64,000 nucleotides of DNA, taken from Aedes albopictus. Lineage: Eukaryota; Arthropoda; Insecta; Diptera; Culicidae. The translations under genes and the position numbers were made by a program. Of the stretch, positions 23,585-35,592 are shown piece by piece; the stretch's first letter is position 1, and the number at the start of each line of letters is the position of its first letter. The stretch covers positions 135,660,703 through 135,724,702 of the forward strand of contig NC_085137.1 in the NCBI RefSeq assembly GCF_035046485.1, read 5' to 3'. The notes beneath the pieces were generated by a model. That model saw only the letters and a program-made list of their open reading frames with translations. It was not told the origin of the DNA and did not search any database.

Positions 23585-24500
23585 ACAGGGTGTTAGGTTC
23601 CTGAGTGCAAAATTTTTAAAGGGTGGTAGAGGACCGTAAATGGAGAAAAAAATTGTTCTGCGCATATGGTCAAATCTCAACCGTTACGTAGTTATTGAAC
23701 TTCCCATGTTTTTGACTCTTATTGCCTTAACTGGCTATAACTTGAAAATGGTCAAACTTATCGAAGTTTTTTGACCCTTATTCGAAAGATTATTGAATTT
23801 TCTATCAAATGGCATCTTTGAATCGATTGTTTTAGTTAAATAAGTAAGTTCTCTAAGTCAAATAGCTCAAAAGTAGTGTGTTTTAATTTATTTTTGTCAA
23901 TTATCTTTGAAAAATGTGTAGTAATTTAAAATTCTTTCTTAGGCAAAGTTGTGGTCCCTGTTCCACTCTACAATTCGTTCTTTGACATCAAACTTCTATC
24001 TCTCATCGTTTTGTTGCAATTTCGAATTTAACATCGCATTTCAGATCATAAATTTGCAACTGTCATGGAAAGCACTTTTTTGCGCATTGTGCCGCACACT
24101 TAAATCACAATAGCAAGAAAAAGATAAGAGCTAGAAGTTTAGTGTCAAAGAACGAATTGTAGAGTGGAACAGCGGCCACAGCTTTGCCGAAGAAAGAATT
24201 TTAATTTATTACGCATGTTTCAAAGATAATTGACAAAAACCAATTAAAATACACTGTTTTTAGCTATTTTGCTCTAAAAAACTTAGTTATTTTACTAAAC
24301 CAATCGATTCAAAGATGCCATTTGATAGAAAATTCAATTTTCAAGTTATTGCCAGTTAAGGCAATAAGAGTCAAAAACATGGGAAGTTCAATAACTACGT
24401 AACGGTTGAGATTTGACCATATGCGTAGAACAATTTTTTTCTCCATTTATGGTCCTCTATCCCCTTTAACAAGTTTGCACTCAGGAACCTAACACCCTGT
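23585..24500. mobile_element. 916-bp fold-back element with ~400-bp arms
   Basis: The ends are ACAGGGTGTTAGGTTCCTGA and its reverse complement. The arms pair over most of the element: TGGTCAAATCTCAACCGTTA, TGACTCTTATTGCCTTAACT and AGATGCCATTTGATAGAAAA appear in both orientations. It has no coding frame. The centre near 24,040 is short, so a transcript would form a hairpin of about 400 bp. Confidence 0.85.
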
Positions 24501-24687
24501 TTACTATGCTGCATCATTTGAAATATTTATATAACAGCCTTATTTGGATAAATACGTTTGATAGTCTTTCATTTATACTATGTGCTGTGAAATTTTGACA
24601 CAATTTGGTTCAATTTTCAAAAAGTTAATGAAATTTTTCAGAATCACATTATAGATTTCTGAAGGACTGAAAACAAACCATCAACTC

Positions 24688-24915
24688 TAGACCAACATTT
24701 GAAAAGGGCGTAACAGCCATTGCGAATTTCTGCTTCTTCCGTCCCTCCTAGGCTTACCCCCCATTATTCATGTAATCTTTTACCAGTAACCGATAGATCT
24801 GACTCCCCTCTATCTGTTAACGGGAAAAGTTAAAAAAAAATTGAAATACGCCCAGGAGGGACGGAACATGTGAGAATTTGCAATGGTTGTTCCGCCCTTT
24901 TCAAATGTTAGTCTA
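24688..24915. mobile_element. 228-bp MITE (TAGACGAAC family), copy 2
   Basis: The termini TAGACCAACATTTGAAAAGG and GCCCTTTTCAAATGTTAGTC match those of the 22,840 element, but the interior differs (GGAGGGACGG, GCAATGG blocks). That is the normal pattern of MITEs sharing ends. TA flanks both sides. Confidence 0.75.
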
Positions 24916-25254
24916 GAACTATTAAAAATTAATGCAATGCACAACCGAAACGATTTGTAGTCAAAACATTGCCGTTCGTCCAGATGTAGTTTTAGAAAAA
25001 ATATACTAGGGTATTTGTTCCATCAGTAATCTCACGCTCCCATATTCATCCTATTCGAAAACAAGCGATTACGGCACCTATTGATTCCGTTCTTTTTGTT
25101 TTCATGGGTGCTCACTTCTAACAAAAAATACAAAAATAAGAAATAAAACAAACAGCGCTTCAATCCTTTGTTTTTCGTAGGAGGAAATTGGAGCCACATG
25201 CTTAATAAGGGAGCCAATACCCTAGAAGAAAACTGTTTTTGATTCCAAGAAAAT
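24916..25254. other. AT-rich spacer, nothing recognised
   Basis: No gene or repeat is supported. The minus frame at 25,283-25,032 has no recognisable motif. Confidence 0.25.
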
Positions 25255-25870
25255 ATGGGGGAACAAGTCTCCCCAGGGATCATGTCTCCTCAGTCTCCCC
25301 TACACATTCGCACCATAAAACTTGTCCTATACAAATTCTGCAGCGCTACGATTCCCACCCCGCAGTTCTTCAGTAGATTGATGAGTATGCGGGTCTTCTC
25401 GATGAAGTTGAGAGATCTGCAGTTCGACGTACTGAGTTTCCAATCGCAAGTTTTATTTCGTCCCCGGGGTCGTGGCCATTGGTCTCGGCTCTTATATTTC
25501 AGCCGCTGATTTTCCGTTGCAATACTTTTTTTACGGCTGGCTCATTGGACCATATTCCAACCCCTTCGGTCCAGAAAACCATAGTGCAAAGTTGAGCTTA
25601 GAGTTCTTCCCTAGTATCAAACGTCGAGCAGGCGCCTTTAACATTGGGAACAGACGTTGTTGTGAGCCGCTCTTCCTGGCGAACAGACACTAAGGATAGC
25701 AGAAGCAAAGCCTCCCTTCCCTATCAGCAAACGACCAAAGTTCCCACCGGGGTTAGTTATCTGATCTCTCCTGAGGTGGCTCACAGTTTCCGGCCGGTGC
25801 CACGAGGGCGTAGGGATAGGAGTTGCTGGGTGGAGGTTAGAGATCTCAATGGGATTTGAGTTACGCATCA
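25255..25870 (-). pseudogene. LINE 5' leader and start of endonuclease, fragment
   Basis: Read on minus, 25,870-25,500 contains a leader with a CCCCGGTGGGAACTTTG block that recurs on + at about 48,335. It is followed by a stretch encoding RSLNFIEKTRILINLL...VGIVALQ (about 25,420-25,340), the start of an AP-type endonuclease domain. The copy at 48.3-50.4 kb has the same order (leader, then GFGIVALQ). It is therefore a 3'-truncated or rearranged copy of the same non-LTR family. Confidence 0.5.
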
Positions 25871-25899
25871 CGCAGCCATCACTATGCCATATCACTACA

Positions 25900-26700
25900 T
25901 GCATCTCGTAAGCGATCCATGAGAGCTCTAAAAATAAACAGTCCTCGTTTATTCTTGAGAGATTTAGTTGGAGTTCGAGAAGCTATTGTTTTTTTTATGG
26001 ACGTTAGAAGCACGGCAAGGCAGCGGTCCAACGTTTCCGTCGCAATGAAGTTGTAATACTTGGAGCTTCTAACCACTTGGAACTCATTGAAGGGCAATAC
26101 AGAAGGTGTCATCGACATAGAAACCATGCATCGGCTACACAAGAGCATGAGGAATCTTTAAATAATGGTGTGACCAACAACGGTTGATCATTGAGTCTCA
26201 CATATTCCTTGGCCTTCTAAATATGCAACAACAGATTTCAAAAAGGCGTTGAAGGATTTGCACAGTCTGGTGGACGAATACACCTTGATAAGCAGCACTG
26301 CGAAATGTCCTAGAATCCAAGATATTCGTTGTGACTCTAGTGACGCACGTGTTGGACGACTAGACTTCTGAACTTTTGAGAGCTTCCATCAACCAGTCCA
26401 GGAGTATGAGCCTAGGTATAAGCAGATAATGCTGTTCCTAAAGCAACGGTGCATGATCTTGGAGCGGTGCAAAAACTGAAATCCCACGTTTTAGGGGGTC
26501 TCTCTCATGGAGTTTCAAGAGATTTCAGGGGGTTCCAAGAGGGTTCCAGTGGGTCTCAGGGGCGTTTCAGGGGATACCAGGAGGTCACACGGGCATTTTA
26601 GAAGCTCCCAGGGGGTTTAAGCAGAAAGTATTGTGTTTCCCAAATTTAAGTGTTTCCATCACACATTACATTCATGCTAAATTCGATGTTTGCCTTGACT
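25900..26700. other. No supported gene; short minisatellite patch
   Basis: 25,900-26,490 holds only short frames without motifs. 26,500-26,640 is a patch of GGTTTCAGGGG-type minisatellite of the same kind as at 16.9, 38.8, 39.9 and 44.5 kb. Confidence 0.3.
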
Positions 26701-26782
26701 ATACTGCCTATGATCGCACAATTGTCCCATATGAATAGGAAACCCAGCGAATATGGGACTGATATGCGATCATAGGCAGTAT
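26701..26782. repeat. 82-bp perfect-ended hairpin
   Basis: ATACTGCCTATGATCGCA at 26,701 is the exact reverse complement of 26,765-26,782, with a 46-bp loop that contains further pairing (TCCCATAT/ATATGGGA). Confidence 0.6.
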
Positions 26783-27589
26783 ATCATATGGCACCATGGT
26801 GGTAACACAGATCAAGATACAAAGATGCATTTGAACGTGTTCTGTTCATGTTCTGTTCAAAAGCTGTGCTCCCGTGAGCCGTGTTCATGTTCAAACTTTT
26901 CAGACGCCTGATCACAGTGCTCTTCGTAGCTAGTAGCAATAGGTGGCAACAAATAGCGACCGTACACTGAACCAAAATCTCCTCCTCTGATTGTATGATT
27001 TGTTATTCACCCTGTTGTGAAATTGGATCCCTCCATTTTTGAATGATCGAAACTAGCAAACAACGTATCCTCTTAACTTCGATTGAAAATCATATCGATA
27101 AAAACTGATTTTCTTCTTGAGTGTATACTATCTGTCATTCGATTTGTGGATTGATTGACGCCGAAAGTGAATCATCTCGTTGCCGGATGAATATGAGTTC
27201 GAAGATGCCCCTTGACAGTTATCATCCGTTTATGGAATGTTCACCAGTTCCAACGAAGATGCTTCGACCAAAATCTGGTGAAGCGACGCCATTTGTGAAA
27301 AATCGTGAACAAGTCAAGACACCAACGGAACAACGACTAGTAAGCAAAATTTTCTCTTTTTCTAAATATTTTGAAACTATAATGTTCAGGAAAACCACCT
27401 CAAGCCCGCACCGGCTGTCAAAATTATAAAAGCAAGATCGTTTTAAACGTGGAATGACTGCGAGGAGACTGCCGCGGTGGTCAAATCCCATCAAATCGCG
27501 GCCAAGAGGAGTATTTTTGAAATCGAATTAACCTTGGGGCAGCTACCGCAGTTCAGTGACCATCATTAAACATCGGCCATGGCAGGAAG

Positions 27590-27690
27590 TCAGAGGATGG
27601 ATTTACTTTATCGCCAATCCGGAGACGGCGGGTTCGATTCCCGTTCCGGTCGGGAAAATGTTCTCGACTCCCTGGGTATTAGGCCGTGTC
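27590..27690 (+). repeat. tRNA-related SINE head, truncated
   Basis: It contains GGCGGGTTCGATTCCCGTTC, a pol III B-box within a tRNA-like context, followed by CCGGTCGGGAAAAT. The same block occurs on minus at about 52,520-52,560 and in diverged form at about 32,020-32,050. The 5' A-box part is poor. It is a SINE fragment and not a functional tRNA. Confidence 0.6.
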
Positions 27691-27711
27691 GATTTTTGCA
27701 AAATTGCGAAT

Positions 27712-28003
27712 ACACGCTAAGAAAAAGTTACTCTAAAATGAGTAAGATTCACACAAAACGGAGCTAAACTGGAACAGCTCAAAAAATGAGTAAATTGCAT
27801 TTCCATCGATAGCGCTGGCCCAAGTGCAAGAATCAAAACAGTTTAAACCGTATAATATTCTTCACATCAGCAAGAATATTATACAACTTAAAATGATGAG
27901 ATTTTCGCACTTGGGCCGGCGCTATCGCTGGAAATAAAATTTACTCAATTTTGAGTTGTCCCACTTTAGCTCCAAAATGAGTGAATTTTCTGACCGTGTA
28001 CAC
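27712..28003. repeat. ~290-bp MITE with ACACGG/CTAAGAAA-type ends
   Basis: The left end ACACGCTAAGAAAAAGTTAC pairs imperfectly with the right end GTGAATTTTCTGACCGTGT. Inner inverted blocks are AGCGCTGGCCCAAGTGC with GCACTTGGGCCGGCGCT, and AATATTCTT with AAGAATATT. It is non-coding. Confidence 0.6.
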
Positions 28004-29100
28004 AAACCCGAATAGTCATAAATGGTTGCAAATGGACCCAAATGAAGCCCTGCAAAATAAAAAAAATTCTAAAAAATCGGTAAGCTAGTCCGCAGTCGAC
28101 TTGAAGTTTTATATGGGAATTTCAATTTTTCAGTATGGGCAAATGCAACTTTTCAAACTTTTGAAGAAAAAGGCACTTTAAAGCAACTCTAAAAATCCGC
28201 TCCCCTCCTGAAGATTTAGTGCATATATTAGTGAACATTTTGTTAGAAGACAACTTTTTAGTAGCACTTCAGATAAGGGCGTTATTAAATTTCAAAACAA
28301 TGGACATTTTATTCGCATGATTTCTAACTTCTTTAGTTGGCATCACTGCATGTTTTGCGTGTGGAAGAGGGTGGTAACAGCCATCTGCGGCGTCACCACC
28401 AGCCGCTGGCTGGATGGAGACGCAAGTACCTTATTAAAATGGGATAGTTTGGATTGTAAATATTATTGCGATATTACTTCATAAAAACTTGGTATCTTCG
28501 GCAAAGTTGTTAGCATGGTCAAGAGCTGTCCAGTGATGAACTGAATCGTTGGCAAATCCATCGCTGGGCGGCGTTAGTGTGCATACAAACTGCATACAAA
28601 AGTATAAACGTATATGCGTATATCTCTATAACGTGATGATTTAAGTGCGTGGTGTCTTCGACAAATTTGTTGGCTGGGCCACGGGCTATCCAGTGACGAA
28701 CCCAATACACTCTAGACTCCTACTACACGATTGGTTCGGGGGTGCAGTAGGAATCAGTGTTGTAGGAATCCCAGAGCTTATGGGATTTCGCCTAATTGGG
28801 GGTGTGAGCGAATATCTCAGGAGTATTGCAAGATAGCACCATACTTTCTTTGGCAAAGTTGTAGTACTAGAAAAGATCTACCACACAATGCGAACTAACA
28901 TCCAATTTATTGGCAATTTGGCCGATAGAGGCGCTATGGAGAAGTGGTTGCTTATGTTCACTCGCCAGTAGAAGCACTTATAAGTTATCACATGCGATAT
29001 CTCAAGATCTACTTGATTTGGAACAATGTGGTCTTTGGCAAAGTTGTTCAGTAGGTCAAAAATAATCTGGTGATTCAACAAATAATTTATGATTTCGCCG

Positions 29101-29960
29101 CTAGGTGGCGCTAGTTGTCAAGTAAAATTTTAAACTTCTCTAGCTCGCGATCCAGAGCAGATAGAAAAGTGTCGTCTTTGGCAAAGTTCTTTAGGAAATC
29201 AAAACCTATCTGGTGATTCAACATTTAGTTGGTTATTTCGCCGCTAGGTGGCGCTAGTTGTCAAGTAAAATTTTAAACATCTCTAGCTCGCGATCCAAAG
29301 CAGATAGAAAAAAGTCGTCTTTGGCAAAGTTCTTTAAGAAATCAAAACCTATCTGGTGATGCAACATTTAGTTGGTGATGTTGCCGCTAGGTGGTGCTAG
29401 TTGTCAAGTAAAATTTTAAACTTCTCCAGCTCGCGATCCAGAGCAGATAGAAAAGTGTCGTATTTGGCAAAGTTCTTTAGGAAGTCAAAACCTATCTGGT
29501 GATTCAATATTTAGTTGGTGATTTCACCCCTATGTGGCGCTTGTTGTCAAGTAAAATTTTAAACTTCTCCAGCTCGCGATCCAGAGCAGATAGAAAAGTG
29601 TCGTCTTTGGCAAAGTTCTTTAGGAAATTAAAACCTGTCTGGTGATTCACCAGTTAGTTTGTGATTTCACCGCTAGGTCTAGGTGGCGCTAGTTGTTAAG
29701 AAAATTTTAAACATATCTAGCTCGCGATCGAGCGCAGATAGAAAAGTGTCGTCTTTGGCAAGTTCTTTAGGAAGTCAAAACCTATCTGGTGATTCACCAA
29801 TTAGTTTGTGATTTCAACGATAGGTGGCGCTAGTTGTCAAGTAAAATTTTAAACTTCTCTAGTTCGCGATCCAGAGCAGATTGAAAAGTGTCGTCTTTGA
29901 CAAAGTTCTTTAGGAAATCAAAACTTATCTGGTGATTCAACATTTAGTTGGTGATGTGAC
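29101..29960 (+). repeat. 143-bp tandem repeat, six copies
   Basis: The block CTAGGTGGCGCTAGTTGTCA recurs at 29,101, 29,244, 29,387, 29,530, 29,673/29,679 and 29,820, a period of 143 bp apart from a 6-bp CTAGGT duplication in copy five. Each unit also carries TCTTTGGCAAAGTTCTTTAG. After 29,960 two more diverged units appear in the opposite orientation up to about 30,235. Confidence 0.9.
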
Positions 29961-30734
29961 TCACTAGATTGATCTTGACTTTCTGAAGAACTTTGCCTGA
30001 TACGACACTCCTCTATTTGCTCTGGATCTCGAGCTAGAGAAGTTCAAAACTTTATTCGATACCTAGCGCCACCTATCGGCGAGATCAGCAACTAATTGTT
30101 GAACACCAGATTGTTCTTGCTTTTTTGAGGAACTTTGCCGAAAACAACAATCCGCTTTGGATCCCGAGATAGATAAGATAAAAGCTTCACTTATCTACTA
30201 GCGCAACCTAGTCGCAAAACCATCAACAAATTGTTGACTTCAGGTTTGACAATCGTCACCGTCCGAGCTGAAATGTAGACGGCGAGAAAGAAAACGAGGC
30301 AGTAATCGTTACCCCTTTCATATTGGACGTCTATTTTCTGCAGCGAATCGTCATGAAGGGCTTGCATTTTTAAGACAGACGTAACTTTTGGAGGAAATTC
30401 ATCAAAAACTTTTGCTCGGAATCTTTTTCATAAGCACACTGCTACCTGTTCAAAGAATCGCTCGAGACACTGTTGTTTGCATTATTCAGCAACGTAAACA
30501 CTGGCAAACGTCAAAATGATCGAACACTAGCGCCTCTAGTGGAAGGATCGCGGATATTATATGAAAATTGAATTAATCTTTAATTGCATTAACCAAAACA
30601 TGTTTAAGAGTATTACGTCTGTTTGTCTGTGGACGGAGCCTATGCTGTCGCACAGTAACACACAAATATGAAATTCAATATACAAAAAAGTTTGCATCTG
30701 GGATCAAACAGCGGACCTCTGAATTGTTAATCCT

Positions 30735-30886
30735 TCCCAAGTAGCATACTTGTCATATAAGAGTTACAGCAGCGCAGGTTTTTGTTGCGCTGAAGTCACT
30801 GTGACTTGATTCTAGCTATTTCTGACTTCTGTTTTACCAAAAACAGCACTGCAGTGATTCTTATGTGACAAGCGTGTTACTTGGGA
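30735..30886. repeat. 152-bp MITE with TCCCAAGTAGC ends
   Basis: TCCCAAGTAGCATACTTGTC on the left pairs with GACAAGCGTGTTACTTGGGA on the right, and inner CATATAAGA pairs with TCTTATGTG. It is non-coding and lies in the core of the 6-kb fold-back. Confidence 0.65.
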
Positions 30887-31515
30887 TTACTATTAACCAA
30901 CAGAACTACAGTACTTTTTCGATTATATCACGAATGAAAAAAATTTTCGCGTGATATAATTGAAACATCTTTTTCCGAAGGCGTTTATTAATCAAAATAC
31001 ACTTGCACACAAAAAAATTCAAACAAAAAAGGAACAAAATATCAAAGCCGGTAATGGAAGTCTAATATTCTTGTATGTAATAATTTTTTAATGTCTCTGA
31101 AAATAAAATCAAATAATGGAGGTATTATTTGCACTTCTACACCATAGTTTTTGAACTTCATGCTTCTATATGTTATCGATTTTAAATCTTTACACAGCAA
31201 AATAAAGATAATTGCTTAAATTTATCGTCGAGTACTTAACATTTTCAAAAGTGTTTCCAGAAGGTTGGGAATTTCTGGTTGAAAAATTAAAATTTGACAT
31301 TTTTGTTGTCGCGTTACGCTTTGTTGTACAATTGTCTCGAAGTTTAAAGGTTCTGTCTTTAATTTCTGATCGTTCGATATGCTGGTTGGCATTAATTGAA
31401 CAGCATATCAACTTTAAAAATCCGAAAAATTTACAAAATGTTAGTTAGCCCTTCAGAAGTGAAGTGAAACCGTAGGTCCTGACATGAACGAGCCCCGGAT
31501 TGTAAAGCTCGTTTA

Positions 31516-31775
31516 TCTATATATATATAAATGCAGTGTGTGGCATACGTGGGACCGCGCATAACTTGCGAACGGAAGGTCCGATTTTGATCGTCTTAGT
31601 TTTGTTCTGTTAGTTTTCATCCAAGGAAGGTTTATGTGGCAAAAAACATGGAAAAATTGAGAGTTTTTGAAAATCGATCTTCCATACATTTTGTGACCGG
31701 GGACTTGGTCTTGGATAGAAACTTGAAAGTTCAAAAAACGCAGTAGGCAAGACAAAGTTTGCCGGGTACAGCTAG
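31516..31775 (+). mobile_element. 260-bp Helitron-like element
   Basis: It begins TCTATATATATATAAATG directly after an A and ends GGGTACAGCTAG directly before a T. This matches Helitron rules (5' TC, 3' CTRR, insertion between A and T). The GCGAACGGAAGGTCCGATTT phrase near the 5' end and GTTTGCCGGGTACAGCTAG at the 3' end are typical of insect non-autonomous Helitrons. A second member is at 56,069-56,376. Confidence 0.7.
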
Positions 31776-31829
31776 TAATAAATAAAATTAAAAAAAAAAC
31801 AAAGTAAGTTTCTAACGGAAAACGCCTTT

Positions 31830-32095
31830 TCCTTCTACTTCTTCTTTGTGACTCTACGTCCCCAATGGAACTAGGGCTGCCTCTCTTCAACTTAGTGTTC
31901 TTTGAGTACTACCACGGTTATTAATTGAAGAGCTGGCAGGCAATGGCAGGCAACATTGTATGAATTTGTATATTGTGGGGCAAGTACAATTATACACTAT
32001 GCATAGGAAAGTCTATAAAAGTTCCCGACCGGAATGGGAATCGAACCCACCGTCTCTGAATTGGCGATCGAAAACCTTATTCACAAAGGCTAACT
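31830..32095 (-). repeat. tRNA-related SINE, Feilai-like
   Basis: On minus, a tRNA-like head (AGCCTTTGTGAATAAGG ... GGTTCGATTCCCATTCC) is followed by a body ending in GAAGAAGTAGAAGG. It shares its body (CAACTTAGTGTTCTTT, CCACGGTTATTAATTGAAGA) with the copy at 52,352-52,596. Feilai is the known tRNA-related SINE family of Aedes aegypti. The family name is given from recall of the body sequence. Confidence 0.6.
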
Positions 32096-32449
32096 GGAAA
32101 CCCCTGATGGAAAATGTAACGCGTGGAATTGACGCATACAGACCGGACTCGATGCAGAGCAAAGCATGGGAATGTAACTCTAGATAATCGAATCCTGTGT
32201 CCGGTCTGTCATCAATGGCAACATGATCGTATACTAATGTGCAAAATATCTTACTTATGACGATTCATATATCCTATATAGTTTGGAATATGTGCTTGGC
32301 GATATTTGCATCGATTATCATAGCGTGAAATAATCGAAAAAAATAGCGTGTTAAAATCGAGTGTGATATAATGGAGCGTGATTAAATAGAACCGTGACAA
32401 AATCGAAAAACCACTGTATTGCGATGCAACATTAACATAATTATCATAC

Positions 32450-33060
32450 TACTAGAAGTTTAAAATTTTACTTTACAACTAGCGCCACCTAGCGGTGAAA
32501 TGACAAACTAATTTTCAATTCACCAGATAGGTCTTGACTTTCTGAAGAGCTTTGCCGAAGCCGAAACTTTTCTATCTGCTCAGGATCCGAGATAGAGAAG
32601 TTTGGAACTTTACTTGACAACTAGCGCCACCTAGCGGCGAAATCACAAACTAAATGTTAAGTCACAGCTCTTGACTTCCTGAAGAACTTCGCCGTTAGAC
32701 GACCCTTTTCTATCTGCTGTGGATCGCGAGCTAGAGAAGTTTAAAATTTAACTTAACAACTAGCGCCACCTAGCAGCTACATCACCAACTAAATGTTGAA
32801 TCACTAGATAGGTTTTTACTTCCTAAAGAACTTTGCCAAAGACTACACTTTTCTATCTACTCTGGAACGCGAGCTAGAGAAGTTTAAAATTTTACTTGAC
32901 AACTAGCGCCACCTAGAGGCGAAATCATAAATTAATTGTTGAATCACCAGATAGATTTCGATTTCCTAAAGAACTTTGCCAAAGACGACACTTTTCTATC
33001 TGCTCTGGATCGCAGGCTAGAGAAGTTTAAAATTTTACTTGACAACTAGCACCACCTAGC
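32450..33060 (-). repeat. ~143-bp tandem repeat, right arm, five copies
   Basis: The block CTAGCGCCACCTAG recurs with CCACCT at 32,485, 32,627, 32,766, 32,909 and 33,052, spacings 142, 139, 143 and 143. It is the reverse complement of the left-arm unit at 29,101-29,960. Confidence 0.9.
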
Positions 33061-34068
33061 GGCGAAATCACAAACTAAATGATGAATCACCAGATTATTT
33101 TTGACCTACTGAACAACTTTGCCAAAGACCACATTGTTCCAAAACAAGTGATCTTGAGATATCGCATGTGATAACTTATGAGTGCTTCTACTGGCGAGTG
33201 AACATAAGCAACCACTTCTCCATAGCGCCTCTATCGGCCAAATTGCCAATAAATTGGATGTTAGTTCGCATTGTGTGGTAGATCTTTTCTAGTACTACAA
33301 CTTTGCCAAAGAAAGTATGGTGCTATCTTGCAATACTCCTGAGATATTCGCTCACACCCCCAATTAGGCGAAATCCCATAAGCTCTGGGATTCCTACAAC
33401 ACTGATTCCTACTGCACCCCCGAACCAATCGTGTAGTAGGAGTCTAGACTGTATTGGGTTCGTCACTGGATAGCCCGTGGCCCAGCCAACAAATTTGTCG
33501 AAGACACCACGCACTTAAATCATCACGTTATAGAGATATACGCATATACGTTTATACTTTTGTATGCAGTTTGTATGCACACTAACGCCGCCCAGCGATG
33601 GATTTGCCAACGATTCAGTTCATCACTGGACAGCTCTTGACCATGCTAACAACTTTGCCGAAGATACCAAGTTTTTATGAAGTAATATCGCAATAATATT
33701 TACAATCCAAACTATCCCATTTTTATAAGGTACTTGCGTCTCCATCCAGCCAGCGGCGGGTGGTGACGCCGCAGATGGCTGTTACCACCCTCTTCCACAC
33801 GAAAAACATGCAGTGATGCCAATTAAAGAAGTTAGAAATCATGCGAATAAAATGTCCATTGTTTTGAAATTTAATAACGCCCTTATCTGAAGTGCTACTA
33901 AAAAGTTGTCTTCTAACAAAATGTTCACTAATATATGCACTAAATCTTCAGGGGGGGGCGGATTTTTAGAGTTGCTTTAAAGTGCCTTTATCTTCAAAAG
34001 TTTAAAAAGTTGCATTTGCCCATACTGAAAAATTGAAATTCCCATATAAAACTTCAAGTCGACTGCGG

Positions 34069-35590
34069 AAAATGAATTGCGTATAGATTTTGAAGAATAT
34101 TTCAAAGCATTTTTGGAAAGGGGCGTGATTAAATTGTTTAAACAGATGTCGCTGATGGTACGGTGGGAAGACTCTCTGCACTTGGTACTTCTGGCAATCT
34201 CTCAGTTGTTGTCGTTTTCGAACTTCCTGCGCCCTGCTTTACCGATGATATACAGATGGCTCGTTTGTCAAAGTTTAGACGGCATGACGTGCAAATGCAT
34301 AAATTTGTTTTCAATGTGGACATTTGGGCATAACCAGTCTCTTTCAGTTTATCTATGGAGCTTTCGGTGAGATTTTTAACTGTTTTGAACATTTTTTTTT
34401 TCATTAAACGGCGTACAAGAGAGCCTTGAGTTGCAGACCGTTGAGAAAGCGACTACTCATGTTGTTCGTTAGATTATAATAAACAAAATCACTTTTAAGT
34501 TTTAACTGATTACCTAGTTTGGTGTCGTTTGCTTGGTTGAAGGAACATTTTACATACTATAAAATCTTCAATATCCATGGCGGTAATATTTTTTTTTACT
34601 TTTTCGTGAGCATTGTCATGGTATGTACCTACACAGATAAACAAACGTAACACGGGCGAAATTTTCATTGACAACGTCTTTGACGATCATTTTAATTCTT
34701 TGTTGTGACTTTAATCGGTTTTCTTTGCGTTTGATGTTTCACGCTAGCGCCTTCTGTTGACGATATTGCTCAACACAGTGTTTCGTAAAACATTTCCACC
34801 ATGTGGTGGTAGTGTGAACTGGGCGATCGATTTTCACAAAAATTGTTCTAGGTGTTTCGTCTGTTTGCATGTGGTATGCACCTCTCATGCATTTGTTGTT
34901 GTTGAAATTCCTCGCTTTTTTCCGATCATAAAGTCTGTTCTCTAAGAGGTAGTTTTTTGCAGATAAACTAGACGTATACGCGTATATCAAACTTTTATTT
35001 CACAGCTTTTGTCTTAAAAAAAGTTTTCTTCCATGTTTTTTATTACCAACAGGCTTTCAACACTATTAAGAGAAATTTTCACTAGTCGCGTACTATAAAA
35101 AAATGACACTATCAATATTTTTGATCGCAACATTGGATCGTGTCTAAGTTTCTAAAAGATACTATAGTTATTATGAATAATTAAATAAAAATATCATGAA
35201 AACAACTTCAAGCTATAGCCTTTACAATAAAATCAGCATCGAACTATAATTCTTGAAATAATTTACACAGAAAAAAATTGTTTTGTTACTAAATGTTAAA
35301 ATTGTAAAAGGTTTGAAATGTCATTACTTTTTTAATTATTAGTTTACCATCACCAAATTTTTATGGTAGATAGCTAATACAATGGACCGTTTCACCTAAA
35401 AAAATTACGTTGGTAAAAGATAGGGTTTTGAGATATTTGAGTTTTTGTGACTAAAATCAATTTTTTTAATGTAAAAACAATCCGTTTTTGCTGTACAGCT
35501 TTTAGAATATTTTAGAATCACTTTTGCATACACCCTTTTTAAAAGTTAGTCGTGACTGAATATGAAGATTTGATATCGAAAAATGGAGAA
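34069..35590. other. No supported gene
   Basis: AT-rich DNA. The frames at 34,077-34,404 on both strands lack recognisable motifs. A TTTTACCAACGT / TTTTAGAATATTTTAGAAT stretch suggests old repeats, but I could not define ends. Confidence 0.25.
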
Positions 35591-35592
35591 AT

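Larger units (their letters stand above)
30909..32416. mobile_element. 1.5-kb pogo/mariner-like TIR element, non-autonomous
   Basis: The left end is CAGTACTTTTTCGATTATAT and the right end, reverse-complemented, is CAGTGGTTTTTCGATTTTGT. Both are flanked by TA (30,907-30,908 and 32,417-32,418). Sub-terminal CGTGATATAAT-like words repeat near both ends. TA duplication with CAGT termini fits Tc1/mariner/pogo elements. No transposase frame remains. A Helitron and a SINE are inserted in it. Confidence 0.65.
28090..34068. mobile_element. 6-kb fold-back element with nested core
   Basis: The outer ends are CCGCAGTCGACTTGAAG (28,090) and its reverse complement ending at 34,068. About 1 kb of each arm (28,090-29,100 and 33,060-34,068) is inverted repeat at high identity. 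This includes a 63-codon frame that appears on both strands at 28,645 and 33,514 with a single residue difference. Inside the arms are 143-bp tandem arrays in opposite orientation, and the core (about 30,240-32,430) carries other transposons. No transposase was found. This organisation (long arms with internal tandem repeats) resembles Foldback-type elements. Confidence 0.8.

Noticed and set aside
28645..28836. A 63-codon conserved protein found twice (28,645 + and 33,514 -)
   Set aside because: The duplication is explained by the inverted arms of the fold-back; no domain or start context supports translation.
29101..29960. CRISPR-like regular spacing
   Set aside because: The 143-bp units are direct tandem repeats without unique spacers, in a eukaryotic fold-back element.
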